This document shows, piece after piece, positions 28,600 through 38,606 of a DNA stretch of 41,415 nucleotides. The position numbers and the translations under genes are program-made. The DNA lies in NCBI GenBank assembly GCA_021807265.1, contig JAKAPH010000003.1, positions 1 to 41,415 on the forward strand, written 5' to 3'. How positions within the stretch are numbered: position 1 is the stretch's first letter; each line of letters opens with the position of its first letter. The notes under the pieces were generated by a model, which was not told the DNA's origin, did not search any database, and saw only the letters and a program-made list of their open reading frames with translations. This DNA comes from Actinomycetes bacterium. Its GTDB lineage: Bacteria; Actinomycetota; Acidimicrobiia; Acidimicrobiales; RAAP-2.

Positions 28600-30024
28600 A
28601 TGACCATTGCTCGCGACTCGTTCTACATCGACGGCTCCTGGCGTCGGGCGACGTCCAAGGAGACCTTCACCGTCTTCGATTCAGCCTCCGGCGACGCCTA
28701 CGGCACCGTGCCGGTGGGTACGGTCGACGAGGCCAACGTGGCGGTAGAGGCCGCGGCGGCGGCATTCACCGCCTGGTCCAACACGAGCGCCAAGGAGCGC
28801 TCCGAGTACCTCCTGCGCATCTCGGAGAAGCTGGCCGAGCGCAGCGATGACATCGCGCTCGTCATCGCCCACGAAGTTGGCATGCCCTTGATGCTCTCCA
28901 AGGGCATCCAGGTCGGCCTGCCGACCGCGACCTTCGCCGACAACGCCCGACGGGCCGCCGAGTATTCCTGGGAGGAAGTGGTCGGCAACTCGACACTGAT
29001 TCGCGAACCGGTGGGCGTGGTCGCGGCGATCACCCCCTGGAACTATCCACTCCACCAGATCGCGAACAAGGTGGCCGCCGCGCTGGCCGCCGGCTGCACG
29101 GTCGTGCTCAAGCCGAGCGAGGTGGCACCGCTCAACGCGTTCCTGCTCGCCGACATCATCGACGAAGTCGGTCTCCCCCACGGCGTCTTCAATCTGGTCA
29201 CTGGCCTGGGACCCGTAGTCGGCGAGGCGATCGTCGCGCACCCGAAGACCGACATGGTGTCCTTCACCGGCTCCACGAGGGCCGGCAAGCGTGTGATGCA
29301 GATCGCCGCGGAGATGGTCAAGCGCGTCTCCCTGGAGCTCGGCGGCAAGTCGGCCAACATCATCCTTGAGGACGCCGATATTGCCAAAGCCGTCGCTGAC
29401 GGCGTCTTCAAGTGCTATCTCAACTCGGGCCAAACCTGCTCGGCGCTGACGCGCATGGTGGTGCCGCGCTCGCGCCTCGACGAAGTCGAACAGGTTGCCG
29501 TCGCCGCGGCCGCGAACCTGCAGCCCGGCGACCCCGTGACCGGATCGAGCCTGCTCGGCCCCCTCGCGAGCGAGGCGCAACTACAGCGAGTGCGCGACTA
29601 CATCACCAAGGGAATCGACGAGGGCGCCCGCTTGCTTTGCGGGGGCGTCACACCCCCGCCCGGTCTCGAGCAGGGCTACTACGTCCAGCCCACGGTGTTC
29701 TCGGACGTGACCAACGACATGACCATCGCCCGCGAGGAGATCTTCGGACCGGTGCTGTCCATCATCCCCTATGACACCGAGGAGGAGGCGATCGCGATCG
29801 CCAATGACTCGACCTACGGACTCGCCGGCGGGGTCTGGGCGTCGACCCACGAGAAGGCCTTTGAAGTGGCCCGGAAGATTCGCACCGGTCAGGTGGAGAT
29901 CAACGGCGGCGCCTTCAACGTGGTCGCACCCTTTGGCGGGTACAAGCAATCGGGCATCGGGCGTGAACTGGGATCGTACGGCTTCGAGGAGTTCCTCGAG
30001 GTCAAGGCCGTACAGCACCACTAA
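28600..30024 (+). CDS. NAD(P)-dependent aldehyde dehydrogenase
   Basis: [61 protein letters not shown] catalytic Cys. Confidence 0.95.
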   Translation: MTIARDSFYIDGSWRRATSKETFTVFDSASGDAYGTVPVGTVDEANVAVEAAAAAFTAWSNTSAKERSEYLLRISEKLAERSDDIALVIAHEVGMPLMLSKGIQVGLPTATFADNARRAAEYSWEEVVGNSTLIREPVGVVAAITPWNYPLHQIANKVAAALAAGCTVVLKPSEVAPLNAFLLADIIDEVGLPHGVFNLVTGLGPVVGEAIVAHPKTDMVSFTGSTRAGKRVMQIAAEMVKRVSLELGGKSANIILEDADIAKAVADGVFKCYLNSGQTCSALTRMVVPRSRLDEVEQVAVAAAANLQPGDPVTGSSLLGPLASEAQLQRVRDYITKGIDEGARLLCGGVTPPPGLEQGYYVQPTVFSDVTNDMTIAREEIFGPVLSIIPYDTEEEAIAIANDSTYGLAGGVWASTHEKAFEVARKIRTGQVEINGGAFNVVAPFGGYKQSGIGRELGSYGFEEFLEVKAVQHH

Positions 30025-30065
30025 CGCACCACTCGAGCGCCGGCACGACGGTATAGACTCGTTTC

Positions 30066-30141
30066 GCGCCGGTAGCTCAATTGGCAGAGCATTTGACTCT
30101 TAATCAACAGGTTCCGGGTTCAAGTCCCGGCCGGCGCACCA
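30066..30141 (+). tRNA. tRNA-Lys(CUU), CCA encoded
   Basis: GCGCCGG/CCGGCGC acceptor; TTGA-CTCTTAA-TCAA anticodon arm. Confidence 0.95.
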
Positions 30142-30241
30142 AATGTCGTGTGGGTGAGCGCAGGTCGCACCCGAGTCGTGACGATCGCAGCGACCCACTC
30201 ACCCGCGTGCGTCGCGCCGCTCGAAGCGCGACCCGTCGTAG

Positions 30242-30736
30242 TCAGTCGCCGGACGGCTCCAAGACGACGTGATAGGTGCGCCCAGGTCGACCGCCGACCT
30301 CGGCCTCTCCGACGGCGAGGAAGCCGCACTTCTCCAGCACGCGCTGGGAGGCGATGTTCTCGCCACTCGTTCGAGCGCTGAGCGTGCGAAGCGACAAGCG
30401 CGTCCGCGCGACCTCGCAGAGCCGTCCCAGCGCTTCTGTGGCCACCCCTCGCCCCGAGACCGATTGCGCGACTCGGTAGCCGACCTCGGCCGTGCCATGG
30501 CCGATTTCGTAGAGGTTGAAGCGGCCGAGTACCGCGCCATCGTCGTCGACCAGCACGAAGTAGGCGCAGACACCCGTCTCCTGCTCGTCCAGGCTCGCCC
30601 GATGGTGCGCGGCGAAGCGCTCGAAGTAGTCGTCTCCGCGGTCGGAGATCGACTCGCTGAAAAAGGCCCGGTTCGCGGTCTCAAAGGCGAGAACGGCGTC
30701 GGCGTGATCACTGCGCAGGCGTTCCAGTCTCAGCAC
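30242..30736 (-). CDS. GNAT family N-acetyltransferase
   Basis: GYRVAQSVSGRGVATEALGRLCEVARTRLSLRTLSARTSGENIASQRVLEKCGF. Confidence 0.88.
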   Translation of the reverse strand: MLRLERLRSDHADAVLAFETANRAFFSESISDRGDDYFERFAAHHRASLDEQETGVCAYFVLVDDDGAVLGRFNLYEIGHGTAEVGYRVAQSVSGRGVATEALGRLCEVARTRLSLRTLSARTSGENIASQRVLEKCGFLAVGEAEVGGRPGRTYHVVLEPSGD

Positions 30737-30742
30737 GCGGTG

Positions 30743-30748
30743 AGTGTA
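30743..30748 (-). promoter_or_regulatory. Candidate -10 (TACACT) 6 nt before GNAT GTG start (leaderless)
   Basis: Minus strand TACACT-CACCGC-GTG. Confidence 0.5.
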
Positions 30749-30867
30749 CCGGTCCCCATCGCCAACGGGCGGCACGCACGACCCTCGCCGCCACCGCGGA
30801 CCTCGAGACTCGCGGGACCACGTCGGCGCATTCCCGACGCCATAATTGGGGCAAGGCAAGGAGTGAC

Positions 30868-31794
30868 ATGACTAGAGATCGCGCAGGCACGGTGCTCGAC
30901 GCCATTGGCGCGACGCCACTGATCGTCATCGACGGCGTCTACATCAAACTCGAATACCTCAATCCCTCCGGGTCAATCAAGGCCCGGATGGCCCACTACA
31001 TCATCGATCGAGCCGAGCGCGAAGGTATCCTGCACCCCGGCGACACGATCGTGGAGGCCTCCAGTGGCAACACCGGCAACGCCATGAGCATGGTCGCCGC
31101 GGTGAAGGGGTACCGCATGCTCGTGGTCATGCCCGAAGGGTTGAGTTCCGAGCGGGCCGCTATCTCGACGGCCTTCGGCGCCGAGCTGCGCACTATCGGA
31201 ACCTTCCACGTGAACGATGCCCTCGAGGAGGCCGATCGGCTCGGCAAGCTGCCCGGCTACTTCGCGCCGCATCAGTTCTCCAACGAGTGGAACATCGAGG
31301 AAAACCGAACCTGGCTCGGCCCCGAGATCATCGCCCAGCTGCCCGATGGCCGCACGCCCGACGCCTTCATCATGGGCGTGGGCACCGGCGGCACGCTCAT
31401 CGGGGTTGGCCAGGCATTCCGAGCGGTCAACCCGTCAGCGCTCATCGTGGCGCTCGAACCCTCCGAATCGTGCACAATCGTTTGCGGCGATATCGCGCTG
31501 CACCGCATCGAGGGAATCTCGGACGGCTTCGTGCCGCCGATCTACCAACGAAACTCGTCTCTCGTCGATCGGATCATCGCCGTCGACAGCGATGACGCCG
31601 TCGCCGAGATGCGCCGGTTGGCGCGCGAGCACGGCGTGCTGATCGGGCCGAGTTCGGGCGCGAACCTCGTCGCCGCTCGCCAGGTGCTCAGCGAGCTGCC
31701 GTCGAGCGCGACGGTCGTGACCATCTTCCCCGACGAGGGCGAGAAGTATCTGAGTGAGTACTTCGCGGCCGGTACCGCGACCGCCGCGTCCTAG
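30868..31794 (+). CDS. Cysteine synthase-like PLP-dependent enzyme (CysK/CysM family)
   Basis: YLNPSGSIKARMAHYIIDRAE, EASSGNTGNAMSMVAAVKGY, GVGTGGTLIGVGQ, GPSSGANL. Confidence 0.9.
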   Translation: MTRDRAGTVLDAIGATPLIVIDGVYIKLEYLNPSGSIKARMAHYIIDRAEREGILHPGDTIVEASSGNTGNAMSMVAAVKGYRMLVVMPEGLSSERAAISTAFGAELRTIGTFHVNDALEEADRLGKLPGYFAPHQFSNEWNIEENRTWLGPEIIAQLPDGRTPDAFIMGVGTGGTLIGVGQAFRAVNPSALIVALEPSESCTIVCGDIALHRIEGISDGFVPPIYQRNSSLVDRIIAVDSDDAVAEMRRLAREHGVLIGPSSGANLVAARQVLSELPSSATVVTIFPDEGEKYLSEYFAAGTATAAS

Positions 31795-32561
31795 AGCGGC
31801 GTCACGTACGCGGCGCCGATCCCGCCGTCGACGAGGAACGTTGAGGACGTGATGAACGACGCGTCGTCGCTCGCGAGGAAGAGCACCGCACTGGCGATCT
31901 CCTCGGGTTCCGCAAAGCGCCCCATGGGCACGTGCACGAGGCGCCGCGCGGCTCGCTCGGGATCCTTCGCGAAGAGCTCACGCAGCAGCGGCGTGTTGAC
32001 GGGTCCCGGGCAGAGGGCGTTGACGCGGATCCCCTGTCGGGCGAACTGGACCCCGAGTTCGCGACTCATCGACAGCACCCCGCCCTTGGAGGCCGTGTAG
32101 GAGACCTGGGACGTGGCCGAGCCCACCAGCGCGACGAAGGACGCGGTGTTGATGATCGAACCGCCCCCTCGTTCGAGCATGAGCGGGATGCCGTATTTGC
32201 AGCCCAGGTACACCGACGTGAGGTTCACGTCCTGGACCCGTCGCCAGGCGTCGAGGCCGGTGGTGAGGATCGAGTCGTCGTCCGCGGGCGAGATACCCGC
32301 GTTGTTGAATAACACGTCCAGGCCGCCGTAGACCTCGACGACGCGGGCGTACATCGCCTGGACGCTCGCCTCGTCGGCGACGTCGACGTGCACGTAGGTG
32401 CCACCGATCGCCTCGGCGAGCGCCGAACCCGCCTCGTCGGCCAGGTCCGCCACCACGACCTTGGCGCCTTCGGCGGCGAACCGCTTCGCGGTTGCGAGTC
32501 CGATGCCACTCGCCGCACCGGTGATGATCGCTACTTTGCCTTCCAGCCGACCCGTCGCCAT
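31791..32561 (-). CDS. SDR family oxidoreductase
   Basis: IITGAASGIGLATA, NNAGISP, YTASKGG; GGAGGAG SD before ATG. Confidence 0.93.
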   Translation of the reverse strand: MATGRLEGKVAIITGAASGIGLATAKRFAAEGAKVVVADLADEAGSALAEAIGGTYVHVDVADEASVQAMYARVVEVYGGLDVLFNNAGISPADDDSILTTGLDAWRRVQDVNLTSVYLGCKYGIPLMLERGGGSIINTASFVALVGSATSQVSYTASKGGVLSMSRELGVQFARQGIRVNALCPGPVNTPLLRELFAKDPERAARRLVHVPMGRFAEPEEIASAVLFLASDDASFITSSTFLVDGGIGAAYVTPL

Positions 32562-32679
32562 GACTCCTCCACCCACGCCCCCTGGGCGTCTCGATTCCTC
32601 ACGATATCGGTTTCGCCGAGTGCGACTCCAACCACGACGCCGACACACCGGGTACCGCGGGGCATCGCGGTGCCGCCCG

Positions 32680-32685
32680 TAGCAT
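32680..32685 (+). promoter_or_regulatory. Candidate -10 (TAGCAT) 6 nt before GNAT GTG start (leaderless)
   Basis: TAGCAT-CACGTC-GTG. Confidence 0.5.
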
Positions 32686-32691
32686 CACGTC

Positions 32692-33384
32692 GTGTTCGAA
32701 ACCACCGAAAATCCCGTCCACGCCCTGTCGTGGGCGACGTCGCTCTACGGCGAGGCAAGTCCGTTCCATTTCTTCACCGTCCCTGAGCGCTTCGGAGGTG
32801 CCAAGCGCGACGACGACACGATCTGGCTGACCATCGAACGCGAGGAGGGCTTTGGCATCAGTGCCGGACCGGCTGCGGGCCCACTCCCCCCGTGGCGAAC
32901 CTGTCTCATCGTGGATTCGACGCACGGGGACCGCGTCGAGGAGCTGCGGCTGCGCAGCACGTGGGACTTCTACACCCGCCGGACTGAGCCGCTCAGGGCC
33001 GAGGTCGCCGTGGTGACTGACGCACCGGCGATCACCGCGTTACTCGAGCGCGACGCCCCGCGGTCATCTGTTTGGCCCGGATCGGAGTCGAACGTGACGT
33101 GGTACGGCGTCTATGACGACACGACCCTGTGCGGCGTCGCGGCCCTCACCCAGTGGCGATCGGGGTACTACGTCGTGTCCTCGGTCGCCACGGCCAGCGA
33201 GTATCGCGGGCGCGGCGTCGCGCGGCGCGTGATGCGCGGGGTCGTGAGCGCCGCCCACGCGCGAGGCGTGGAGTGGCTCGGCCTGGGCGTGGCGCACACC
33301 AACCACGTCGCCCAGCGCCTCTACCGCGACACTGGTTTTACCGAACGGGCCCGATTCTCCCGGTACGGCCTGCCCGAGGACTAG
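32692..33384 (+). CDS. GNAT family N-acetyltransferase
   Basis: VSSVATASEYRGRGVARRVMRGVVSAAHARGVEWLGLGVAHTNHVAQRLYRDTGF. Confidence 0.88.
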   Translation: MFETTENPVHALSWATSLYGEASPFHFFTVPERFGGAKRDDDTIWLTIEREEGFGISAGPAAGPLPPWRTCLIVDSTHGDRVEELRLRSTWDFYTRRTEPLRAEVAVVTDAPAITALLERDAPRSSVWPGSESNVTWYGVYDDTTLCGVAALTQWRSGYYVVSSVATASEYRGRGVARRVMRGVVSAAHARGVEWLGLGVAHTNHVAQRLYRDTGFTERARFSRYGLPED

Positions 33385-35276
33385 TCCGCGGGTCGAAGGA
33401 TCGGACGCAGCGCGTCGAGGGTCGCGGGGTTGTCGATCGTCGACGGGACGGGCATGTCCACGCCGTCGGCGATGGCCCGCATCGACTTGCGAAGCACCTT
33501 GCCCGAGCGGGTCTTGGGCAGGGCGTCCACGATGTCGACCTGTCGGAGACTGGCGACCGCCCCGAGCTGATTGCGAACCTGCTGGACCAGCTCGGCGGCG
33601 ATCTCATCGTGGTCGCGCTGGACCCCGGCCTTTAGGACCGCGAGTCCCCGCGGGATCTGTCCCTTGAGCGCGTCGGCGACGCCAATGACGGCGCACTCGG
33701 CCACGTCGGGATGCGACGCGATGATCTCCTCGATCTCACCCGTCGAGAGCCGGTGGCCCGCCACGTTGATGACGTCGTCGACGCGGCCCATCACGAACAG
33801 GTACCCGTCTTGGTCGAAGTGGCCCCCGTCGCCGGTCAGGTAGTAGCCCGGGGTGTGGCGCAGGTACGTGTCAAAGAACTTCTGCTCATCGCCCCACACG
33901 CCGGCCATGCAGCCCGGCGGCAGCGGGAGTTCGATGAGGATGAGCCCTTCGGCATCGGTCGCCGCGCGATCGCCCGATTCGGTGAAGATCTGCACGTTGA
34001 ACCCCGGTACGGGCACCGTCGGCGATCCGGGCTTGACGGCCATCGGATCGAGGCCCATGAGGTTCGCCGCGACGGGCCAGCCGGTTTCGGTCTGCCACCA
34101 GTGGTCGATGACCGGCACGCCCAGCCGGTCGCTCGCCCACGTGTAGGTCTCCGGGTCCAGCCGCTCGCCCGCGAGGAAGAGGTACTTGAATCCCGACAGG
34201 TCGTACTGGCCGATCAGCGAGCCGCTGGGGTCTTCGCGCTTGACGGCGCGAAAGCCCGTCGGCGCGGTGAACAGCGTCTTGACGCCCCATTCGGAAATGA
34301 CGCGCCAGTAGGCGCCCGCGTCGGGGGTGCCGACGGGCTTGCCCTCGTAGAGCAGCGTCGTCGCGCCCGCGAGCAACGGCGCGTACACGATGTAGGAGTG
34401 CCCGACGACCCAGCCGACGTCGGACGCCGCCCAGAAGACCTCGCCGGCCGTGGTGTCGTAGATGTTCGGCATGCTCCACGAGAGCGCCACGGCGTGACCA
34501 CCGTTGTCGCGCACGACGCCCTTCGGACGACCGGTCGTGCCCGAGGTATAGAGGATGTAGAGCGGATCGGTGCCGAGCAGCGGCACGCAAGCGGCCGGGG
34601 CCGCCGCGCTCACCAGGTCGTTCCAATCGAAGTCACGCCCCGCCTGCATCGAGGCCTGCGCCTGGGGACGCTGGACGATGACGCACGCGTCGGGGTGATG
34701 GCTCGCCTCGTCGAGCGCCGCGTCGAGCAGCGGCTTGTACTCGATGACGCGATTCACTTCGATGCCGCACGACGCCGACACGACGACCTTGGGCGCCGCG
34801 TCGTTGATTCGCATCGCGAGCTCGTGGGCGGCGAACCCGCCGAAGACGACCGAGTGGATCGCGCCGATTCGCGCGCACGCGAGCATCGCGATGAGCGCCT
34901 CGGGAATCATGGGCATGTAGATCACCACGCGATCACCCTTTTCGACCTTGAGCGACTGCAGCGCACCAGCGAAGTGCGACACTTCGTCGAGCAGTTCGTC
35001 GTAGGTGTACACCCGCTTGACGCCGGTGACGGGGCTGTCGTAGATCAGCGCGCGCTGGGCGCCGCGGCCCGCTTCAACGTGCCGGTCCAGCGCGTTGTAA
35101 CACGTGTTCATCACGCCGTCGCTGAACCAGCGGTACAGCGGCGCGTTGGATGCGTCGAGAACTACCGACGGCTCTTGGTACCAGGTGATGCCCTTCGCGG
35201 CTTCGCCCCAGAACTCATTCGGACTGTTGATGCTGCGTTCCCACGCGTCGCGGTACGAACCCATGACCCCCCACAT
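33381..35276 (-). CDS. Acetyl/propionyl-CoA synthetase (PrpE-like)
   Basis: ILYTSGTTGRPKGVVRDNGGHAVAL, WWQTETGWP, SGKVLRKSMR; ATG 35264 may be the real start. Confidence 0.92.
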   Translation of the reverse strand: MWGVMGSYRDAWERSINSPNEFWGEAAKGITWYQEPSVVLDASNAPLYRWFSDGVMNTCYNALDRHVEAGRGAQRALIYDSPVTGVKRVYTYDELLDEVSHFAGALQSLKVEKGDRVVIYMPMIPEALIAMLACARIGAIHSVVFGGFAAHELAMRINDAAPKVVVSASCGIEVNRVIEYKPLLDAALDEASHHPDACVIVQRPQAQASMQAGRDFDWNDLVSAAAPAACVPLLGTDPLYILYTSGTTGRPKGVVRDNGGHAVALSWSMPNIYDTTAGEVFWAASDVGWVVGHSYIVYAPLLAGATTLLYEGKPVGTPDAGAYWRVISEWGVKTLFTAPTGFRAVKREDPSGSLIGQYDLSGFKYLFLAGERLDPETYTWASDRLGVPVIDHWWQTETGWPVAANLMGLDPMAVKPGSPTVPVPGFNVQIFTESGDRAATDAEGLILIELPLPPGCMAGVWGDEQKFFDTYLRHTPGYYLTGDGGHFDQDGYLFVMGRVDDVINVAGHRLSTGEIEEIIASHPDVAECAVIGVADALKGQIPRGLAVLKAGVQRDHDEIAAELVQQVRNQLGAVASLRQVDIVDALPKTRSGKVLRKSMRAIADGVDMPVPSTIDNPATLDALRPILRPAD

Positions 35277-35412
35277 TTCTCTAATCGCCTACGGCTTATC
35301 TAGTGGAGTTTCATGGACGGGCACAACAGCGCCGTAGGGTCCTAAGTCCATTCGACGCGTGTGCGGGTGACGTGCCTGATGACGCGCGGTCCGCCCCGCT
35401 CGGCACCGAGGC

Positions 35413-36120
35413 TCAACCGGTGACGACTGACGTGTAAGCCACCAGCGTCGAACGCGGCGGTGCGGCGACGGTAAAGGACTTGCCCCAGCGCGAGAAGAAA
35501 GTGGTGCCGCTGCCGGTGGTCCCGCTCACGACCTCTGAAATCGGGAGCGCCTTCTTGCCCGACGAGATCGTCAGGACGCTCGTGGTCTTGGAGGTCGTGC
35601 TGGTGGCTGGCTTGGTCCAGGTAAGGACGAAATTCTTGTGGCTGTCGGTACTGAGCTTCACACCCTTGGCGGTCGGCAGGAAGGTGGCGAACGCCGAGAC
35701 CGTGAGGTTGGACTGGAAGGTCGTGTACGGCGACGTGCCCGACTTCATCACGATGACCTTGGTCCCCACCTTCTTCTCCTGGGCCGACGTCAGCCCCACC
35801 AGCTTGGTGAGCCCCGAGGCATTGCCACTCAAGTACGCGTTCTTCGTCGTGACCCGAATCTCGACGTTCGCGGTCCCCGATACGAAGTTCTCCTGGCCGC
35901 TCGACGTGCCGAGATCTGCCGTCACGTGATTGACCGTCTTGCCCGACCGGGACGAGACGACGATGTGCACGCTCTTCTCGGCCACCATCGCCTTTTTGGC
36001 CGCCGCCAGCACGCTCGACACCGAGGCCTTCGTAGAAGCCTGGGATACCGCCGGTGTCAGCGCAATAGCGCTCAAAGAGAGTGAAGCGACGGTGAGGATC
36101 CGAGTTGGTCGATTGAGCAT
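35413..36120 (-). CDS. Predicted secreted protein, function unknown (LppX/LolA-like flavour)
   Basis: Signal peptide MLNRPTRILTVASLSLSAIALTPAVSQAS followed by Ser/Thr/Lys-rich beta-type sequence. Confidence 0.65.
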   Translation of the reverse strand: MLNRPTRILTVASLSLSAIALTPAVSQASTKASVSSVLAAAKKAMVAEKSVHIVVSSRSGKTVNHVTADLGTSSGQENFVSGTANVEIRVTTKNAYLSGNASGLTKLVGLTSAQEKKVGTKVIVMKSGTSPYTTFQSNLTVSAFATFLPTAKGVKLSTDSHKNFVLTWTKPATSTTSKTTSVLTISSGKKALPISEVVSGTTGSGTTFFSRWGKSFTVAAPPRSTLVAYTSVVTG

Positions 36121-36126
36121 TGGAAC

Positions 36127-36132
36127 AGCCTA
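36127..36132 (-). promoter_or_regulatory. Candidate -10 (TAGGCT) 6 nt before secreted-protein ATG (leaderless)
   Basis: Minus strand TAGGCT-GTTCCA-ATG. Confidence 0.5.
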
Positions 36133-36171
36133 CGGGCTCTGGCGCAGCCCCGGTCCGCGGCAGTACAGCGT

Positions 36172-36603
36172 CTAGACCACGTCCGCGATGGCGAACAGGA
36201 GCAGCTGGAGGTTCTTCACCTCGGTGAGCACCGCCTCGTCGGCGCCGCTCATTCGCTCGTCACTGACGAGCCCGTGCTCGCTCGCCGTCGCACGCAGCGC
36301 GACCTGCAAGGTGCTCAGCCACGCCCACGCCTCCCCGTCGTTGAGGAAGGTTTCGTCAATCGTGAGCAGCGCCAACTCGGCGTTCGAGTTCATTTCGTGC
36401 TGGCGCGCCAGGGTGAGCAGCGGGTCGTCCTGGTCACGGCTCGGATCGATCGGTCCGTTCAGCGTCGCGTTCCACTCGTCGTCAAGATCGTGCTCCGCGG
36501 CAACGACCCGGCGCACCGCGACGCGCACGACGTCTCGACCGGCCTCATTCAGCCGTACTTCGATGCGTCCGTCGCGACGACGCACGAACAGCCGCGACGT
36601 CAC
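36172..36603 (-). CDS. DUF2017-like protein
   Basis: Position directly after clpS with GTGA overlap; acidic helical sequence as in actinobacterial clpS-DUF2017 pairs. Confidence 0.7.
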   Translation of the reverse strand: MTSRLFVRRRDGRIEVRLNEAGRDVVRVAVRRVVAAEHDLDDEWNATLNGPIDPSRDQDDPLLTLARQHEMNSNAELALLTIDETFLNDGEAWAWLSTLQVALRATASEHGLVSDERMSGADEAVLTEVKNLQLLLFAIADVV

Positions 36604-36923
36604 GACGCCGCTTCTTCCACCGTGCACTGGAGTCCCGCGACCTGAACCTTGACGCAGTAGCGCTCGGCCCGCTCGCGCTCCCCCGTCCAGACCACCGCTC
36701 GCCCGCGGTGATGAACCGTCAGCATCAACTGCGTGCACTTGTTATTCGAGTAGCCGAAGATTCGCTTGAAGATCACCACCACCACGTTCATCGGGGTCAC
36801 CGGATCGTTCCAGACGACCACGTCCCACGGCCGCTTCGTTGCCGTGGACGTCTCGCTCGAAATCTCCGATTCGGTCACGACGTCGGCGTCGGCCGTTCGT
36901 CGACGAGTCGTTTGGGCCATCAC
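36600..36923 (-). CDS. clpS: ATP-dependent Clp protease adaptor ClpS
   Basis: WDVVVWNDPVTPMNVVVVIFKRIFGYSNNKCTQLMLTVHHRGRAVVWTGERERAERY. Confidence 0.94.
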   Translation of the reverse strand: MMAQTTRRRTADADVVTESEISSETSTATKRPWDVVVWNDPVTPMNVVVVIFKRIFGYSNNKCTQLMLTVHHRGRAVVWTGERERAERYCVKVQVAGLQCTVEEAAS

Positions 36924-36976
36924 CCAGTTTCTCAGAGCGTCGAGAGAAATGAAAGGGCTCGTACACTGAACATGGC

Positions 36977-37876
36977 GTGACCGAGGAGGTCAAGACCGTG
37001 CCCCAGTCCAATGCCGCGATTCCCCGACGAATTCGGGCGTGGGCCAACCAGTCGATCCGCCGTTCCGCGGGCCTGACCCGCGAACCCCCACCGGCCTGCC
37101 TCGATCCGGCCGAGTCCTACCAACCCGTCGACGGCGTCGCGCGCCTCGTTCACGGTGATCTCGCCGCCATGCTCATCGGAGGAATCGGCTCCCTGTTCAT
37201 CGAGATGCTGCACCCGTACTCCATGGCCGGTGTCGCCCAGCACTCCCGGTATCGAGAAGACACGCTCGGCCGTGTCCTGCAGACCGCCAACTTCATCGGG
37301 GACACCACCTACGGGTCGCGGGCGGTGGCCGCCGCCTCGATCGAGCGGGTCAACGCCATCCACCAGGCGGTGCGCGGCGTGGCTGACGACGGCGTGCTCT
37401 ACGAAGCGAGTGATCCGCACCTGATCGCCTGGGTCCACGTGGCGGGCACCACGTTGTTCCTCGAGTCCTACCGGCGCTTCGGTCCGCACCGGCTCACGCC
37501 CACCCAGGCCGACCGGTACGTTGCCGAGATGGCCAAGGTGGCACGCGACCTTGGCGGCGAGTCGCCGCCGACGACCGTCGCCGAACTACGCCGCCAGCTG
37601 CTCGCCTTTCGCCCCGAGCTGCGACTCAGCGCCGACGGCGTCGAGGCACGCGACTTCCTGATCGAAGGCGTCGGCGGCGGGATCGTTCATCGAGCCGCCT
37701 ACCGCTTGCTCGTGGCTAGCGCCCTTGACCTCCTGCCCAGGTGGGCTCGCGAACTGCTCGGGGTCGCCCCCCAGCCACTGTGGCGACGCACCGCGACCCG
37801 CTGGGCCACTCGCGCGTTGAACGCGCTGCTGCGACTAGCGGTACCGCCCACGCGGCCCGCCACTACATCAACGTGA
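36977..37876 (+). CDS. DUF2236/MpaB-like oxygenase family protein
   Basis: LFIEMLHPYSMAGVAQHSRYREDTLGRVLQTANFI..., HLIAWVHVAGTTLFLESYRRFG. Confidence 0.85.
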   Translation: MTEEVKTVPQSNAAIPRRIRAWANQSIRRSAGLTREPPPACLDPAESYQPVDGVARLVHGDLAAMLIGGIGSLFIEMLHPYSMAGVAQHSRYREDTLGRVLQTANFIGDTTYGSRAVAAASIERVNAIHQAVRGVADDGVLYEASDPHLIAWVHVAGTTLFLESYRRFGPHRLTPTQADRYVAEMAKVARDLGGESPPTTVAELRRQLLAFRPELRLSADGVEARDFLIEGVGGGIVHRAAYRLLVASALDLLPRWARELLGVAPQPLWRRTATRWATRALNALLRLAVPPTRPATTST

Positions 37877-38606
37877 GACCGCCGTCCACCGCCAGGATCT
37901 GTCCGGTCACGTAGACGTTGTCCACCAGCGCCTCGATGGCGCCGGCGACGTCCTCGGGCGTCGCGCTTCGGCGAAGCGGCGCGACCGTCTGCACGTGACG
38001 ACGAATGGCGTCCCACTGCTCGGTCCACTGGGTGTCGACGAGGCCCGGCGCCACGGCGTTCACGCGAACCTCCGGACCCACCACCTTGGCGAGCAACGTC
38101 GTGAGGTGGTTGAGCGCCGCCTTGGACGCCGCGTAGGGAATCGATGAGCCGGTCTGGCGGATTCCGGCGATGGAGCTCACGTTGACGATCGAACCGTTGG
38201 TTGCCCGAAGGGCCGCCATCGCGGCGACCGACATGGCCCAGGTCGCAAAGACGTTCACCTCAAAGATCCGACGCCACACCTCGAGTGATGCCGCCTCGAG
38301 GTCGCGATGATCGATGACCGAGGTCGTGCCGGCGTTGTTGACGAGCACGTCGAGGCGTCCGAGGCGCTCGAGAACCTCGGCGACGAGTCGTTCGGGCTCA
38401 CCCGGCTCACCCACCGACGCCTGCACGTAGATCGAATTCGGCGTCTGGGCGGCCAGCCGTTGCCCGGCCTCGACGCTGGTGGCCGAATTGAACACGACGG
38501 CGTCACCCCGGGCGGCGAACCGCAACGCCGTCGCCGCGCCGATCCCTCGCGACGAGCCGGTGACGAGGACGACCCGGCCGCTCACGACACGCGTCGCATC
38601 CGCCAC
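37863..38606 (-). CDS. SDR family oxidoreductase (FabG-like)
   Basis: LVTGSSRGIGAATALRFA, NNAGTTSV, YAASKAALNHLT; start could be GTG 38585. Confidence 0.9.
   Translation of the reverse strand: MADATRVVSGRVVLVTGSSRGIGAATALRFAARGDAVVFNSATSVEAGQRLAAQTPNSIYVQASVGEPGEPERLVAEVLERLGRLDVLVNNAGTTSVIDHRDLEAASLEVWRRIFEVNVFATWAMSVAAMAALRATNGSIVNVSSIAGIRQTGSSIPYAASKAALNHLTTLLAKVVGPEVRVNAVAPGLVDTQWTEQWDAIRRHVQTVAPLRRSATPEDVAGAIEALVDNVYVTGQILAVDGGLTLM

Noticed and set aside
33711-35303. 530-aa ORF antisense to acyl-CoA synthetase
   Set aside because: Same antisense artefact; no domain signature
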